64,000 bases of DNA from CAYJNO01 sp964371715 (GTDB lineage Bacteria > Bacillota_I > Bacilli_A > Erysipelotrichales > Erysipelotrichaceae), in the NCBI GenBank assembly GCA_964371715.1, contig CAYJNO010000008.1, positions 1 to 64,000 of the forward strand, written 5' to 3'. Made by a program: the position numbers and the translations under genes. Each line of letters starts with the position of its first letter. Position 1 is the stretch's first letter. Of the stretch, positions 33,364 to 42,648 are shown one piece after another. Under the pieces are notes generated by a model. It made no database searches, had not been told where the DNA came from, and saw only the letters and a program-made list of their open reading frames with translations.

Positions 33364-33966
33364 ATGAAAAAAATAAAAATAAATGAAATACCAGAAATAG
33401 TAGATGTCTTAAAAAATGATGGAATTATTGCCTTTCCAACTGATACAGTTTATGGGTTAGGTTGTAAATATGATAGTGAAATCGCAATAAATAAAATAAA
33501 AAAAGCGAAAGGAAGAGATGAAAATAAACCCTTACCAATGATGGTATCAAAAAAAGAAATGATAAGTGAAGTCGCGATTGTTAGCGATGTAGCAATCAAA
33601 TTAATGAATAAATTTATGCCTGGTGCAATTACATTAGTTTTTGAAAAAAAGCCTAATATTGAATCTTATATAACAAATGGATTTAATACAATTGCGATTA
33701 GAATACCAGATCATGAAGAAAGTTTAAAAATATTAAAAGCAATTAATTGTCCAATGTTAGTTACAAGCGCTAATAAATCTGATACGCCAAGTAAGTTTAA
33801 TAGCACAGATGTAATTGAGGATATTGGTGAATATTTAGATTTAATTATTGAAGGTGAAAGTTTAAATAGTCAGGCATCAACAATTGTTGATGTAACAAAT
33901 GGTATTAAGATATTAAGACATGGATTAATAAGTGAAGAAGAAATTATGGAGGAGATAAAAAAATGA
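33364..33966 (+). CDS. tsaC: L-threonylcarbamoyladenylate synthase (TsaC/YrdC family)
   Basis: This enzyme forms threonylcarbamoyl-AMP from threonine, bicarbonate and ATP for the t6A37 tRNA modification. The 200-residue protein is a single YrdC domain: GIIAFPTDTVYGLGCKYD near residue 20, KAKGRDENKPLPMMV, MPGAITLVFEK, IAIRIPDH and LVTSANKSDTPS. It is the short form without a Sua5 C-terminal domain. It overlaps rpiB by 4 bases (ATGA) and ends in TGA. The start appears leaderless. Confidence 0.9.
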   Translation: MKKIKINEIPEIVDVLKNDGIIAFPTDTVYGLGCKYDSEIAINKIKKAKGRDENKPLPMMVSKKEMISEVAIVSDVAIKLMNKFMPGAITLVFEKKPNIESYITNGFNTIAIRIPDHEESLKILKAINCPMLVTSANKSDTPSKFNSTDVIEDIGEYLDLIIEGESLNSQASTIVDVTNGIKILRHGLISEEEIMEEIKK

Positions 33967-34406
33967 AAATTGTAATTGGAGCAGATCATGGTGGGGTTGA
34001 ATATAAAGATTCAATTGTAAAAACTCTAAAAGAGCTAAATCATGAAGTAGTAGATTATGGTACTTATAGTACAGATAGTGTAGATTATCCAGACTATGCT
34101 AAAAAAGTATGCAAAGATATTAAAAATAAAAATGCAGATTTTGGTGTATTAATATGTGGTACAGGAATTGGAATGAGTATTGCCGCTAATAAAACAAATG
34201 GTGTTAGATGTGCTTTGGTTAATGATCCATCAGTTGCGAAAATTACAAGAGAACATAATGATACTAATGTAGTTGCTTTAGGTGCAAGAGTTATAAGTTT
34301 AGAAGATGCGACAAATATTGTATTAAACTTCATTAATGAAGAGTTTTCAAATGATGAAAGACATATAAATAGAATTAGAAAAGTGATGGAAATAGAAAAT
34401 GAATAA
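33963..34406 (+). CDS. rpiB: Ribose 5-phosphate isomerase B
   Basis: RpiB interconverts ribulose-5-phosphate and ribose-5-phosphate in the pentose phosphate pathway. The 147-residue product shows the RpiB/LacA signatures ADHGGVEYK near the N-terminus, VDYPDYA, and the catalytic Cys in LICGTGIGMSIAANK, followed by NVVALGARVI. Allose-6-phosphate isomerase activity is possible for some relatives. It overlaps both neighbours (ATGA with tsaC; 8 bases with glyA), so tsaC-rpiB-glyA is one operon. Confidence 0.93.
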   Translation: MKIVIGADHGGVEYKDSIVKTLKELNHEVVDYGTYSTDSVDYPDYAKKVCKDIKNKNADFGVLICGTGIGMSIAANKTNGVRCALVNDPSVAKITREHNDTNVVALGARVISLEDATNIVLNFINEEFSNDERHINRIRKVMEIENE

Positions 34407-35622
34407 TGCGATAAAAGAAGCGATTAATTTAGAATATTTAAGACAAAAAGAGCATGTTGAATTAATAGCGTCTGAAAACTTTGTATCAAAAGATGTCTTA
34501 GATGCACAAGGTTCAATAATGACAAATAAATATGCTGAAGGATATCCAAGCCGTCGTTATTATGGTGGATGTGAACATGTTGATACTGTTGAAAATATAG
34601 CGAAGGAAAATTTAAAGAAAATCTTTGGAGCAGAACATGCAAATGTGCAACCACATTGTGGTTCATCAGCTAATATGGCAGTTTATATGAGTGTCTTAAA
34701 TTATAAAGATAAAATTTTAGGAATGGATTTAAGCAGTGGTGGACATTTAACACATGGACATCCATTATCTTTTTCAGGAATCTTGTATGACTTTATTTCT
34801 TATGGTGTAAATAAAGAAACAGAAGAAATAGATTATAATGAAGTAAGAGAAATTGCATTAAGAGAAAAACCAAAAATGATAGTAGCTGGGGCTAGTGCTT
34901 ATAGTAAAAGTATAGATTTTTCAAAGTTTAAAGAAATTGCTGATGAAATTGGTGCATATTTAATGGTTGATATGGCACATATTGCAGGTCTTGTGGCAGG
35001 TGGGATGCATCAAAATCCTGTACCATATGCTGACTTTGTTACATCAACTACACATAAAACACTAAGAGGTCCACGTGGTGGCATTATTTTATGTAAAGAA
35101 AAATATGCTAAAGATATAGATAGAGCAGTTTTCCCAGGAATTCAAGGTGGCCCACTTATGCATGTAATTGCAGCTAAGGCAGTATGTTTTGATGAAGCTT
35201 TAAAACCTGAATTTAAAGATTATGCAAAACAAGTTGTATCTAATATGCAGGCAATGGTAAATGAATTCAAAGTTTTAGGAGTTAGAGTTATTGCTGATGG
35301 TAGTGATAATCATTTAGCTTTACTTGATATCTATGGGTCTTTAGGTTTAACTGGAAAAGAGGCAGAAGCAATACTTGGTGAAGTTAACATCACATGTAAT
35401 AAAAATCAAATTCCATTTGATACATTAAAACCGATGGTTACAAGCGGTATTCGTATTGGAACAGCTGCAATGACTACTAGAGGATTTAAGGAAGAAGAAT
35501 TTAAAAAAGTAGCAAAATATATTGTAGATGCTTTAAAAAACAAAAATGATAAAATTAAACTTGAACAAATTAAAGAAGAAATAGTTAAATTAACTACTCC
35601 CTTTCACGTAGTTAATAATTAA
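34399..35622 (+). CDS. glyA: Serine hydroxymethyltransferase
   Basis: GlyA interconverts serine and glycine with tetrahydrofolate, supplying one-carbon units. The 407-residue PLP enzyme shows ELIASENFVSKDVL near the N-terminus, TNKYAEGYPSRRYYGG, DMAHIAGLVAGG, the PLP lysine in TTHKTLRGPRGG, and TSGIRIGTAAMTTRG. The length is normal. It overlaps rpiB by 8 bases, and the LTA-synthase-like gene follows after 4 bases. Confidence 0.96.
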   Translation: MNNAIKEAINLEYLRQKEHVELIASENFVSKDVLDAQGSIMTNKYAEGYPSRRYYGGCEHVDTVENIAKENLKKIFGAEHANVQPHCGSSANMAVYMSVLNYKDKILGMDLSSGGHLTHGHPLSFSGILYDFISYGVNKETEEIDYNEVREIALREKPKMIVAGASAYSKSIDFSKFKEIADEIGAYLMVDMAHIAGLVAGGMHQNPVPYADFVTSTTHKTLRGPRGGIILCKEKYAKDIDRAVFPGIQGGPLMHVIAAKAVCFDEALKPEFKDYAKQVVSNMQAMVNEFKVLGVRVIADGSDNHLALLDIYGSLGLTGKEAEAILGEVNITCNKNQIPFDTLKPMVTSGIRIGTAAMTTRGFKEEEFKKVAKYIVDALKNKNDKIKLEQIKEEIVKLTTPFHVVNN

Positions 35623-35626
35623 ATTA

Positions 35627-37576
35627 ATGAAAATATATCGCGAAAATTATCTCAAATATATAATTAATATTATAATCATTTTATTTTGTTTAACGGGGAT
35701 TGATTTAACTTTTAAACAATTTGCATTTAATGAAATATTAGACGGAAGTATATTTAGATTATTAGGCTTTAATTTAGCTTTAAGTTTAAGTTTAAGTTTA
35801 TTTGCTTGTCTTACAAAAAAGATGTGGAGAATTATTATTCCACTGTTCTTATTTGGGTTAGGGTTCTATGCATTTTTACAATTAAATTATTATAATTATA
35901 TGGGGAACTATCTATCAATAAAGGCAACATTTGATGGTGCAGGTAGAGTAGTTAGTGAATTAAGTGATTTTATTTTGGCTATTGATATTAAAACATTAAT
36001 AATTTTTATCTTCCCATTAGTTAGTACAATATTATTAAACTATAATCGTAGTCTAAAGACTAATAAAAACTATGTAGTTGTATCAGTGTTGGTTATATTA
36101 ATATTGAATATTCAAGTATGGTTTTTTCTTCCTGATTATGGTGTGAATAGTATCAAGAAAATATATGATTATCCATCACCGGCAGAGTTAGCATTAAAAG
36201 AACTAGGTCCTAATAGATTTTTACAACGCGATATTTTAACAATATTCAAAGAAGTAGAAACACAAATATATGAAGAAGAAAAAAATGAAGTTAAAGAGGA
36301 TAATCCATACATTAGAAATATTGATGATAGTAACTGGATAGAGTTAATAGCTAACGAAGAAAATGAAAGTATCAAGTTAATTGATGAATATTTAATAGAT
36401 CGATCAATATCTGACTACAATGATATGACAGGCTATTTTGAAGGAAAAAACTTTATTTATATAATGGTTGAGGCATTTGACTATATGGCAATCGATGAGA
36501 ATATAACACCAACATTATATAAAATGTATAATGAAGGTATTAGTTTTCAGAATTACTATACGCCAAAATATAGTTGTACTACAGCAGAGAGTGAGTTCAT
36601 TGGATTAATGTCTTTAATTCCTTCAAATGATGTATGTACACCTAATACATATATTGATAATATTTATCCACAATCAATTTATAGCTTATTTAGTAATATT
36701 GATTATCAAACATTGGGTTTTCATAATTGGACAGATGAATTTTATGAGAGAAACTACTTTCATTTAAACTATGGTGCAGATGATTACTTTGATATTGATG
36801 AATTAGAATTTTCACCATTAGTAAGTGGATGGCAATCAGATATTGAATTAATTGAAAAATCTTTACCATACTATATAGATGAAGAAAAATTTATGTCGTT
36901 TATTATAACTTCAGCTACACATTTTCCATATGATCAAAGTAGTGAAATTGGGGATAAATATCTCGATATTGTAAATGAATATTATCCTGATGATCCTGTT
37001 CATATTAATAGATATCGCTCAAAAGCTATTGAAGTAGATAAAGCATTAGAGTTATTGTTGGATTCACTAGAACAAAGTGGAGAATTAGACAATACAGTAA
37101 TTGCAGTGTTCTCTGATCATCATCCACTAAATACATCATTAGATGATATCGTGACATATACAAATGTAATTGACCGAAGTTATGGATTTAATATTGATCG
37201 TACACCAGCCTTTATTTATAATAGCGAAATTGATAATCCGATAATTGTTGATGAAGTCATGAGTACATTTGATTTATTGCCAACAATTGCTAATCTGTTT
37301 AACTTAGAATTTGACCCACGTTATTACTTTGGTGTTGATATCTTTAGTGATGAAGAAAGCTTAGTAATCTTTACTAATAAAGATTGGGTAAATAATGTAG
37401 GTTATTATACCGCTAATAGCAATGAATTTACTCCATTTAATGAAGAAATTAAGCTAAGTGAACAAGAAATTGAAGCAATAAATATTAAAGTAAGCAATGC
37501 AATTAATATCAGTTTACAAATCTATGAAACAGACTATTTTTCAAAAAGAAATTTTGAAGTGAAGTATATAAAATAG
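35627..37576 (+). CDS. LTA-synthase-like phosphoglycerol transferase (alkaline phosphatase superfamily)
   Basis: The 649-residue protein has about five N-terminal membrane helices (to about residue 180) and a long extracellular sulfatase-type domain. The nucleophile region is YSCTTAESEFIGLMSL (probable catalytic Thr about residue 320), with TLGFHNWTDEFYERN, TSATHFPYD, and VIAVFSDHHP as metal ligands. This is the layout of LtaS-type enzymes that polymerise glycerol phosphate on lipoteichoic acid. The exact polymer is not fixed by sequence. No clear SD precedes the ATG, so translation probably depends on coupling to glyA. Confidence 0.85.
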   Translation: MKIYRENYLKYIINIIIILFCLTGIDLTFKQFAFNEILDGSIFRLLGFNLALSLSLSLFACLTKKMWRIIIPLFLFGLGFYAFLQLNYYNYMGNYLSIKATFDGAGRVVSELSDFILAIDIKTLIIFIFPLVSTILLNYNRSLKTNKNYVVVSVLVILILNIQVWFFLPDYGVNSIKKIYDYPSPAELALKELGPNRFLQRDILTIFKEVETQIYEEEKNEVKEDNPYIRNIDDSNWIELIANEENESIKLIDEYLIDRSISDYNDMTGYFEGKNFIYIMVEAFDYMAIDENITPTLYKMYNEGISFQNYYTPKYSCTTAESEFIGLMSLIPSNDVCTPNTYIDNIYPQSIYSLFSNIDYQTLGFHNWTDEFYERNYFHLNYGADDYFDIDELEFSPLVSGWQSDIELIEKSLPYYIDEEKFMSFIITSATHFPYDQSSEIGDKYLDIVNEYYPDDPVHINRYRSKAIEVDKALELLLDSLEQSGELDNTVIAVFSDHHPLNTSLDDIVTYTNVIDRSYGFNIDRTPAFIYNSEIDNPIIVDEVMSTFDLLPTIANLFNLEFDPRYYFGVDIFSDEESLVIFTNKDWVNNVGYYTANSNEFTPFNEEIKLSEQEIEAINIKVSNAINISLQIYETDYFSKRNFEVKYIK

Positions 37577-37631
37577 GCAAAAGATAAATAGCATAGTTAT
37601 TTTAACTAAAACTATTTGTCTTTTTTTTATG
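37577..37631 (+). terminator. Terminator after the LTA-synthase-like gene
   Basis: AAAAGATAAATAG pairs with CTATTTGTCTTTT (one mismatch) across an AT-rich loop, then T8. The rest of the 284-base gap before upp is AT-rich with only promoter-like sequence. Confidence 0.7.
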
Positions 37632-37788
37632 TAAACAATTAAGTCAAAAAATGAAAATATAGTTAGGTTTTTATTAAGATGAACTGTATACATAGAAAAA
37701 ATATCAATCAAAAGAAAATTATTTATACGATTGTTAAAATAATATATTTAAATTCAATTAAATATAAAAAAATAACTAAATAGTCACA

Positions 37789-37818
37789 TTAAACTTATAT
37801 TTTCATGCTAAAATATAA
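37789..37818 (+). promoter_or_regulatory. Possible promoter of upp-atp
   Basis: TTAAAC (37789-37794), 18-bp spacer, TATAAT (37813-37818). A further extended -10-like TGTTAAAAT lies at 37824-37832. Confidence 0.45.
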
Positions 37819-37860
37819 TAGTTATGTTAAAATATTAACAGTATAAAAAAGGAGAATTAA

Positions 37861-38481
37861 ATGTTACATGTATTAAAGCATCCATTAATAACTCATAAGT
37901 TAGCTCAAATGAGAAAAAAAGATACTAAAATGAAGGATTTCAAACAAAATTTAGATGAAATTGCCGGTCTTATGGCTTATGAAGTTTGTCGTGATTTACC
38001 TACTGTTGATGTAGAAATCGAAACTCCAGTAGCAACTTGTATTACACAAGAAGTAGCAAATGATATTGTACTAGTTCCAATCCTTAGAGCAGGACTTGGT
38101 TTAGTAAATGGAATCAATGATTTAATTCCTACTGCAAAAGTTGGTTTTGTAGGTTTATATCGTGATGAAGATACTTTACTGCCTCATGAATATTTTGTAA
38201 AGTTACCTGATAACTTAAAAGATTCAGTAAATTTAGTGTTAGACCCAATGTTGGCAACAGGCGGGAGTGCTGTAGCTGCAATTGATGTTTTAAAAAGAGA
38301 GGGAGCTGTTAATATTAAACTTGTATGCTTAGTTGCAGCACCAGAAGGGGTTGCTTTAATTGAAAAAGAGCATCCTGATGTTGATATTTATTTAGCTGCA
38401 TTAGATGAAAAGTTAAATGAAAAAGGTTATATAGTGCCAGGTCTTGGTGATGCTGGAGATCGAATTTTTGGAACAAAATAA
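37861..38481 (+). CDS. upp: Uracil phosphoribosyltransferase
   Basis: Upp salvages uracil with PRPP to UMP and so works with the uracil permease at 13911. The 206-residue protein has the PRT signature LVLDPMLATGGSAVAAID, VPILRAGLGLVNG for the substrate end, and the family C-terminus YIVPGLGDAGDRIFGTK. SD is GGAG. The gene stands directly before the atp operon, and its 3' end overlaps the AtpZ-like gene by 32 bases, an order seen in many Firmicutes. Confidence 0.96.
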   Translation: MLHVLKHPLITHKLAQMRKKDTKMKDFKQNLDEIAGLMAYEVCRDLPTVDVEIETPVATCITQEVANDIVLVPILRAGLGLVNGINDLIPTAKVGFVGLYRDEDTLLPHEYFVKLPDNLKDSVNLVLDPMLATGGSAVAAIDVLKREGAVNIKLVCLVAAPEGVALIEKEHPDVDIYLAALDEKLNEKGYIVPGLGDAGDRIFGTK

Positions 38482-38659
38482 AACACACGTTACTACAGTT
38501 TATAAATTTATTGGGAGACTTGTAAGTGGATTGTTTATTGCGTTTATATTAGGTGGATATTTAGATAAATTACTTAATGTAGAACCATTATTTATGATAG
38601 CCTTAATTATTTATGTGATATTTGGTAGTTTATATTTATTGGTAAAGGAACTAAAGTAA
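38450..38659 (+). CDS. AtpZ-like small membrane protein of the ATP synthase operon
   Basis: The 69-residue protein has two hydrophobic helices (about residues 20-36 and 42-60: VSGLFIAFILGGYLD and LFMIALIIYVIFGSLYLLV). This is the size and pattern of AtpZ/AtpI-family proteins that precede atpI. They are linked to Mg2+/Ca2+ supply or F0 assembly. The ATG at 38450 lies inside upp with an AGG eight bases upstream; TTG 38444 and GTG 38447 are alternatives. Its stop overlaps the next start. Confidence 0.7.
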   Translation: MLEIEFLEQNKTHVTTVYKFIGRLVSGLFIAFILGGYLDKLLNVEPLFMIALIIYVIFGSLYLLVKELK

Positions 38660-39021
38660 TGAAAGATATCTTTTTAAATAATATAAAGAAAAAAACATTA
38701 ATATTAATGATTATAGTAACAATATTTAGCTTTATTATATTTCAAGATGTTAATATTAGTATTGGTATTATATTAGGTTGTTTTATAAGATTAGCAGGAT
38801 TTAATTCTATTATTAAAATGACAAATAGAATAGAAGCTTACAACAATCCAAAATCTAAAGCAAATTTTAATTATATTATAAGAATGCTAATGTATTGTGT
38901 GGTTATATATATTGCGATAAGTGAGGGTATTAATTTAATTGCTTTGGCAATAGGTATGTTTATACTAAACATCGTAATTATTATTGAAAGTCTAAAAGGA
39001 GGTGAAAGACGTGGAAATTAG
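38659..39021 (+). CDS. atpI: ATP synthase subunit I
   Basis: The 120-residue protein has four hydrophobic helices (about residues 14-28, 33-48, 70-88, 92-110). AtpI helps assemble the c ring in the membrane. Identification rests on position directly before atpB and on the helix pattern; sequence is poorly conserved in this family. It starts on the last base of the AtpZ-like gene and overlaps atpB by 11 bases. Confidence 0.75.
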   Translation: MKDIFLNNIKKKTLILMIIVTIFSFIIFQDVNISIGIILGCFIRLAGFNSIIKMTNRIEAYNNPKSKANFNYIIRMLMYCVVIYIAISEGINLIALAIGMFILNIVIIIESLKGGERRGN

Positions 39022-39739
39022 TGAAGGTATCAATCAGATTATCTTTAAGATTGGTGATATGTATTTTTCAATTCATCAAACTATCTTTATCTGGTTTGGT
39101 ATATTGATTGTTATCGGTGGGATTTTAATTTATGCTGGGAAAAAATTCCAACAAGCTGATCCAACAAAGCCACCAACAAAATTTATAGTAGTATTTGAAC
39201 AACTATATGATATGTGTAAAGGGGTAATTGGAGAAAACTTAAATAGTACAACATTTCGCTATTTACCATTTATGGGAACTATGATGATTGTTATGGTAGT
39301 TTCTAACTTAGTTGGTTTAATTGGCTTACAACCTCCAACTTCAAATCTAAGTGTTAACTTAACTTTGGCACTTATGGTATTCTTCATGATACATGGACAA
39401 AATATCAAAGAAGTTGGTATTAAAGGAAAATTAAAAGCTTGGTGTGAACCAATGGCATTTTTATTCCCATTAAATGTAATTGGTGACTTAGCATTTCCAG
39501 TTGCTTTAACATTCCGTTTATTTGGGAATATTTTAGGTGGTGTAATTATTTCAAGTTTAATCTATGTAGTTGTAACGGCATTTATGCCATTTACTGGATT
39601 AATGTATATCGCAACACCATTCTTACATATGTACTTTGATATATTCTCAGGAGTAATGCAAACGTACATATTCTTTACATTAGCTTCATTCTTTATTGGT
39701 GATGCTATTGATACAACAATAGAAACAAAAATTGTATAG
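39011..39739 (+). CDS. atpB: F-type ATP synthase subunit a
   Basis: Subunit a forms the ion half-channels against the c ring. The 242-residue protein has five to six helices. The essential arginine is in LTFRLFGNILGG (about residue 172), and PPTSNLSVNLTLALMVF is conserved. GTG 39011 is chosen as start because AAAGGAGG ends 8 bases upstream; GTG 39002 lies in that SD. Confidence 0.93.
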   Translation: MEISEGINQIIFKIGDMYFSIHQTIFIWFGILIVIGGILIYAGKKFQQADPTKPPTKFIVVFEQLYDMCKGVIGENLNSTTFRYLPFMGTMMIVMVVSNLVGLIGLQPPTSNLSVNLTLALMVFFMIHGQNIKEVGIKGKLKAWCEPMAFLFPLNVIGDLAFPVALTFRLFGNILGGVIISSLIYVVVTAFMPFTGLMYIATPFLHMYFDIFSGVMQTYIFFTLASFFIGDAIDTTIETKIV

Positions 39740-39795
39740 TATTTAACTTAACGAAAGTTAGTTGAAGATAAAATTAAATTAAAAGGAGAACAAAA

Positions 39796-40041
39796 ATGGA
39801 ATACAATGAATTTTTCGTACAAGGTATGGCTTTATTAGGTGCAGGGATTGCAATGGTTGCAGGTTTAGGTCCTGGTATTGGGCAAGGTATTGCAGCAAGT
39901 AAAGGAGCAGAAGCAGTTGGTAAAAATCCAGAAGCTCAAGGTCCAATCAGATCAATGATGGTATTAGGTATCGCTTTAGCGGAAACAACAGGTATTTATG
40001 CTTTCTTAATAGCTTTAATCTTAATATTCTTCAAGGGGTAA
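39796..40041 (+). CDS. atpE: F-type ATP synthase subunit c (Na+-type binding site)
   Basis: The 81-residue hairpin forms the rotor ring. The ion carboxylate is Glu63 in ALAETTGIYAF. Gln30 (GPGIGQG), Thr64, Thr65 and Tyr68 complete the set that binds Na+ in the Ilyobacter and Acetobacterium c rings (there Gln, Glu-Ser-Thr, Tyr). Proton-type c subunits lack the Gln and Ser/Thr-Thr. So this ATP synthase probably uses Na+. That is inference from residues; no transport data exist here. SD is AAGGAG. Confidence 0.95.
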   Translation: MEYNEFFVQGMALLGAGIAMVAGLGPGIGQGIAASKGAEAVGKNPEAQGPIRSMMVLGIALAETTGIYAFLIALILIFFKG

Positions 40042-40069
40042 TATTAACTAAAAACAAAGGAGAAATTTT

Positions 40070-40576
40070 ATGGAAATAGAAATCCTAAATTATTTAAGAG
40101 TAAGTTATGAAGATATGATATTAGTTTTCATAAGTACATTATTAATTGTGTTTATTGCCAAAAAATATTTTTGGGTACACGTTGTTAATTATGTTCAAAA
40201 AAGAGAAGATTTCATAATTAATGAATTAAAAGAAGCTAATGACAAGTTAGCTGAATCAGAAGAAATAAATCAACAAGCAAAAGCTAAATTAAAAGAAATT
40301 AATACAAAAGCAAATGAAATTATTGAGGATTCTAAATCACAAGCATTATTAAAAGCTAAGGAAATTGAAGAAGCTTCAAGAATAGAAGTTGCAAGTATTA
40401 AAGAAAAAGCAATGAAAGATATTGATAATCAAAGAGCAAAATCACTTGAAGAAATGAAAAGTGAAATTGGTGAAATTGCAATTCTTGCAGCAAATAAAAT
40501 TGTTAAGAAAGAAATCAATAAAGAAACACATCAAGATTATATTGATGAATTTATTGAAAAGGCTATTGAAGCTTAA
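40070..40576 (+). CDS. atpF: F-type ATP synthase subunit b
   Basis: The 168-residue peripheral stalk subunit has one N-terminal helix (DMILVFISTLLIVFIAKKYF, about residues 15-34). A long charged coiled coil follows (about 45-150, rich in Glu/Lys/Ala), as in all bacterial b subunits. It ties F1 to subunit a. Its stop overlaps the atpH start by one base. Confidence 0.92.
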   Translation: MEIEILNYLRVSYEDMILVFISTLLIVFIAKKYFWVHVVNYVQKREDFIINELKEANDKLAESEEINQQAKAKLKEINTKANEIIEDSKSQALLKAKEIEEASRIEVASIKEKAMKDIDNQRAKSLEEMKSEIGEIAILAANKIVKKEINKETHQDYIDEFIEKAIEA

Positions 40577-41124
40577 TGAACAGTTTAATATGTCAAAATT
40601 ATGCTAATGCTTTAAAAGATTTAGCTTTAGAAAATGATAAATTGATAAAATATCGTGAAGATATAAATACAATTATCAATTTGTTTGATGAAAACAATGA
40701 TTTATTGACTTTTATTAATCATCCAAATATTTTAAAAGAAGATAAGAAAAACTTAGCTAAAGAGATATTTGATGTTGATAAAATTATTTTGAATTTTATT
40801 ATGGTTTTAATAGATAAAAGTTATATTCAGTACTTACATGGAATAGCTTTTGATTTTAATAAACTAGTTAATATTGAATTAAACGTTAAAGAAATTGAAT
40901 GTTATAGTGCTAGTGTTTTAAGTGATGATCAAAAAGCAAAACTTGAAGCGATGTTAGAAAAAAAATATCAAACAGGTATTGTAATTAATTATTTAATTGA
41001 TGAATCATTATTAGCAGGTATTAAACTATATGTTGATGGACAAGTTATTGACAATAGTGCAGTTAGCAAATTAGCGAAATTAAAAGAAGAGGTTGAAAAT
41101 ATCGCCTTAAAGATAGAGGTATAA
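40576..41124 (+). CDS. atpH: F-type ATP synthase subunit delta
   Basis: The 182-residue stator subunit caps the alpha3beta3 head. It has the N-terminal helical domain (ICQNYANALKDLALENDKLI) and the C-terminal GIKLYVDGQVIDNSAVSKL, typical of delta subunits. It is coupled to atpF (TAATG); atpA starts 2 bases after it. Confidence 0.92.
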   Translation: MNSLICQNYANALKDLALENDKLIKYREDINTIINLFDENNDLLTFINHPNILKEDKKNLAKEIFDVDKIILNFIMVLIDKSYIQYLHGIAFDFNKLVNIELNVKEIECYSASVLSDDQKAKLEAMLEKKYQTGIVINYLIDESLLAGIKLYVDGQVIDNSAVSKLAKLKEEVENIALKIEV

Positions 41125-41125
41125 G

Positions 41126-42646
41126 ATGAGTGTAAAACCAGAAGATATAAGTAAAATTATAAAAGAAACAATCGCTAAATATGATGGCGAACTTGAAGTT
41201 TCTGAAAAGGGTAGCGTTATCTCTGTTGGTGATGGGATTGCTCGTATTCATGGATTATCTAATGCCATGTCAAGTGAACTATTAGAGTTTTCTAATGGTG
41301 TCTATGGGATGGTTATGAACTTAGAGGAAGATCATGTTGGAGCATCATTATTAGGAGATGATACAGGTATTAAAGAAGGTGATGATGTAAAAAGAACAGG
41401 ACGCATCGTTGAAGTTGGAGTTGGAGATGAATTATTAGGACGTGTAGTTAATCCATTAGGACAAGCTATTGATGGACTTGGAGAAATCAAAACAAAAAAT
41501 CAAAGACCTGTTGAAAGAATTGCACCTGGTGTTATGACTAGAAAAAGTGTACACCAACCTTTAATGACAGGATTAAAAATTATTGATGCAATGATTCCAA
41601 TTGGTAAAGGACAAAGAGAACTTATCATTGGAGACCGTGAGACTGGTAAAACAGCTATTGCTATTGATACTATTCTTAATCAAAAAGGACAAAATGTTAA
41701 TTGTATATACGTAGCTATTGGGCAAAAAGCAAGTACTATTGCGCAAATTGTTGAAAAGCTAAGAGTACATGGAGCAATGGAATATACAACAATTGTTGCA
41801 GCAACTGCAAGTGATGCTGCACCTATTCAATATCTTGCACCTTATGCAGGTTGTGCAATTGGTGAAGAGTGGATGGAACAAGGTAAAGATGTATTAATTA
41901 TTTATGATGATTTAAGTAAACATGCTGTTGCTTATCGTGCGATGTCTTTACTATTAAGAAGACCACCAGGAAGAGAAGCTTATCCTGGGGATGTATTCTA
42001 TTTACATTCAAGATTATTAGAAAGAGCTGCTAAATTAAATGAAGAGTATGGTGGAGGGTCAATGACGGCTTTACCTATTATTGAAACTCAAGCAGGTGAT
42101 ATTAGTGCTTATATACCAACAAATGTAATTTCTATTACTGATGGACAAATATTCTTACAAACTGAATTATTTAATTCAGGAAATAGACCAGCTGTTGATA
42201 GTGGACTTTCAGTTTCACGTGTAGGATCAAGTGCTCAAACTAAAGCGATGAAACAAGTGGCTAGTACACTTAAATTAGATTTAGCTCAATATACAGAGTT
42301 ATTAGCCTTCACACAATTTGGAAGTGATTTAGATCCTATTACTCAAGCTACGATAGATAAAGGTGCAAGATTAACTGAGCTATTAAAGCAAAGTCAATAC
42401 TCACCATTAACTATGCCTTATCAAGTAGTATCTTTATTTGCTGCTAAGTATGGTTTCTTAGTTAATGTAGCTGTTGAAGATGTAAAAGATTATGAAGAGA
42501 AACTTCATGATAATTTCAAAACTATCAACAATGCATTAATTGAAGAATTAAGTGCTAAAGAAGCAATTAGTGAAGAGCTAGAATCTAAATTAAAAGCAGT
42601 AATTGAGGAATTTACTAATAATTATAAAACTAAATATGAGGCATAA
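41126..42646 (+). CDS. atpA: F-type ATP synthase subunit alpha
   Basis: The 506-residue subunit carries the non-catalytic nucleotide site. The P-loop is IIGDRETGKTAIAID (about residue 170), with DDLSKHAVAYRAMSLLLRRP and the alpha signature SGLSVSRVGSS. Length and order are standard. It forms the alpha3beta3 hexamer with AtpD. Confidence 0.97.
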   Translation: MSVKPEDISKIIKETIAKYDGELEVSEKGSVISVGDGIARIHGLSNAMSSELLEFSNGVYGMVMNLEEDHVGASLLGDDTGIKEGDDVKRTGRIVEVGVGDELLGRVVNPLGQAIDGLGEIKTKNQRPVERIAPGVMTRKSVHQPLMTGLKIIDAMIPIGKGQRELIIGDRETGKTAIAIDTILNQKGQNVNCIYVAIGQKASTIAQIVEKLRVHGAMEYTTIVAATASDAAPIQYLAPYAGCAIGEEWMEQGKDVLIIYDDLSKHAVAYRAMSLLLRRPPGREAYPGDVFYLHSRLLERAAKLNEEYGGGSMTALPIIETQAGDISAYIPTNVISITDGQIFLQTELFNSGNRPAVDSGLSVSRVGSSAQTKAMKQVASTLKLDLAQYTELLAFTQFGSDLDPITQATIDKGARLTELLKQSQYSPLTMPYQVVSLFAAKYGFLVNVAVEDVKDYEEKLHDNFKTINNALIEELSAKEAISEELESKLKAVIEEFTNNYKTKYEA

Positions 42647-42648
42647 TT

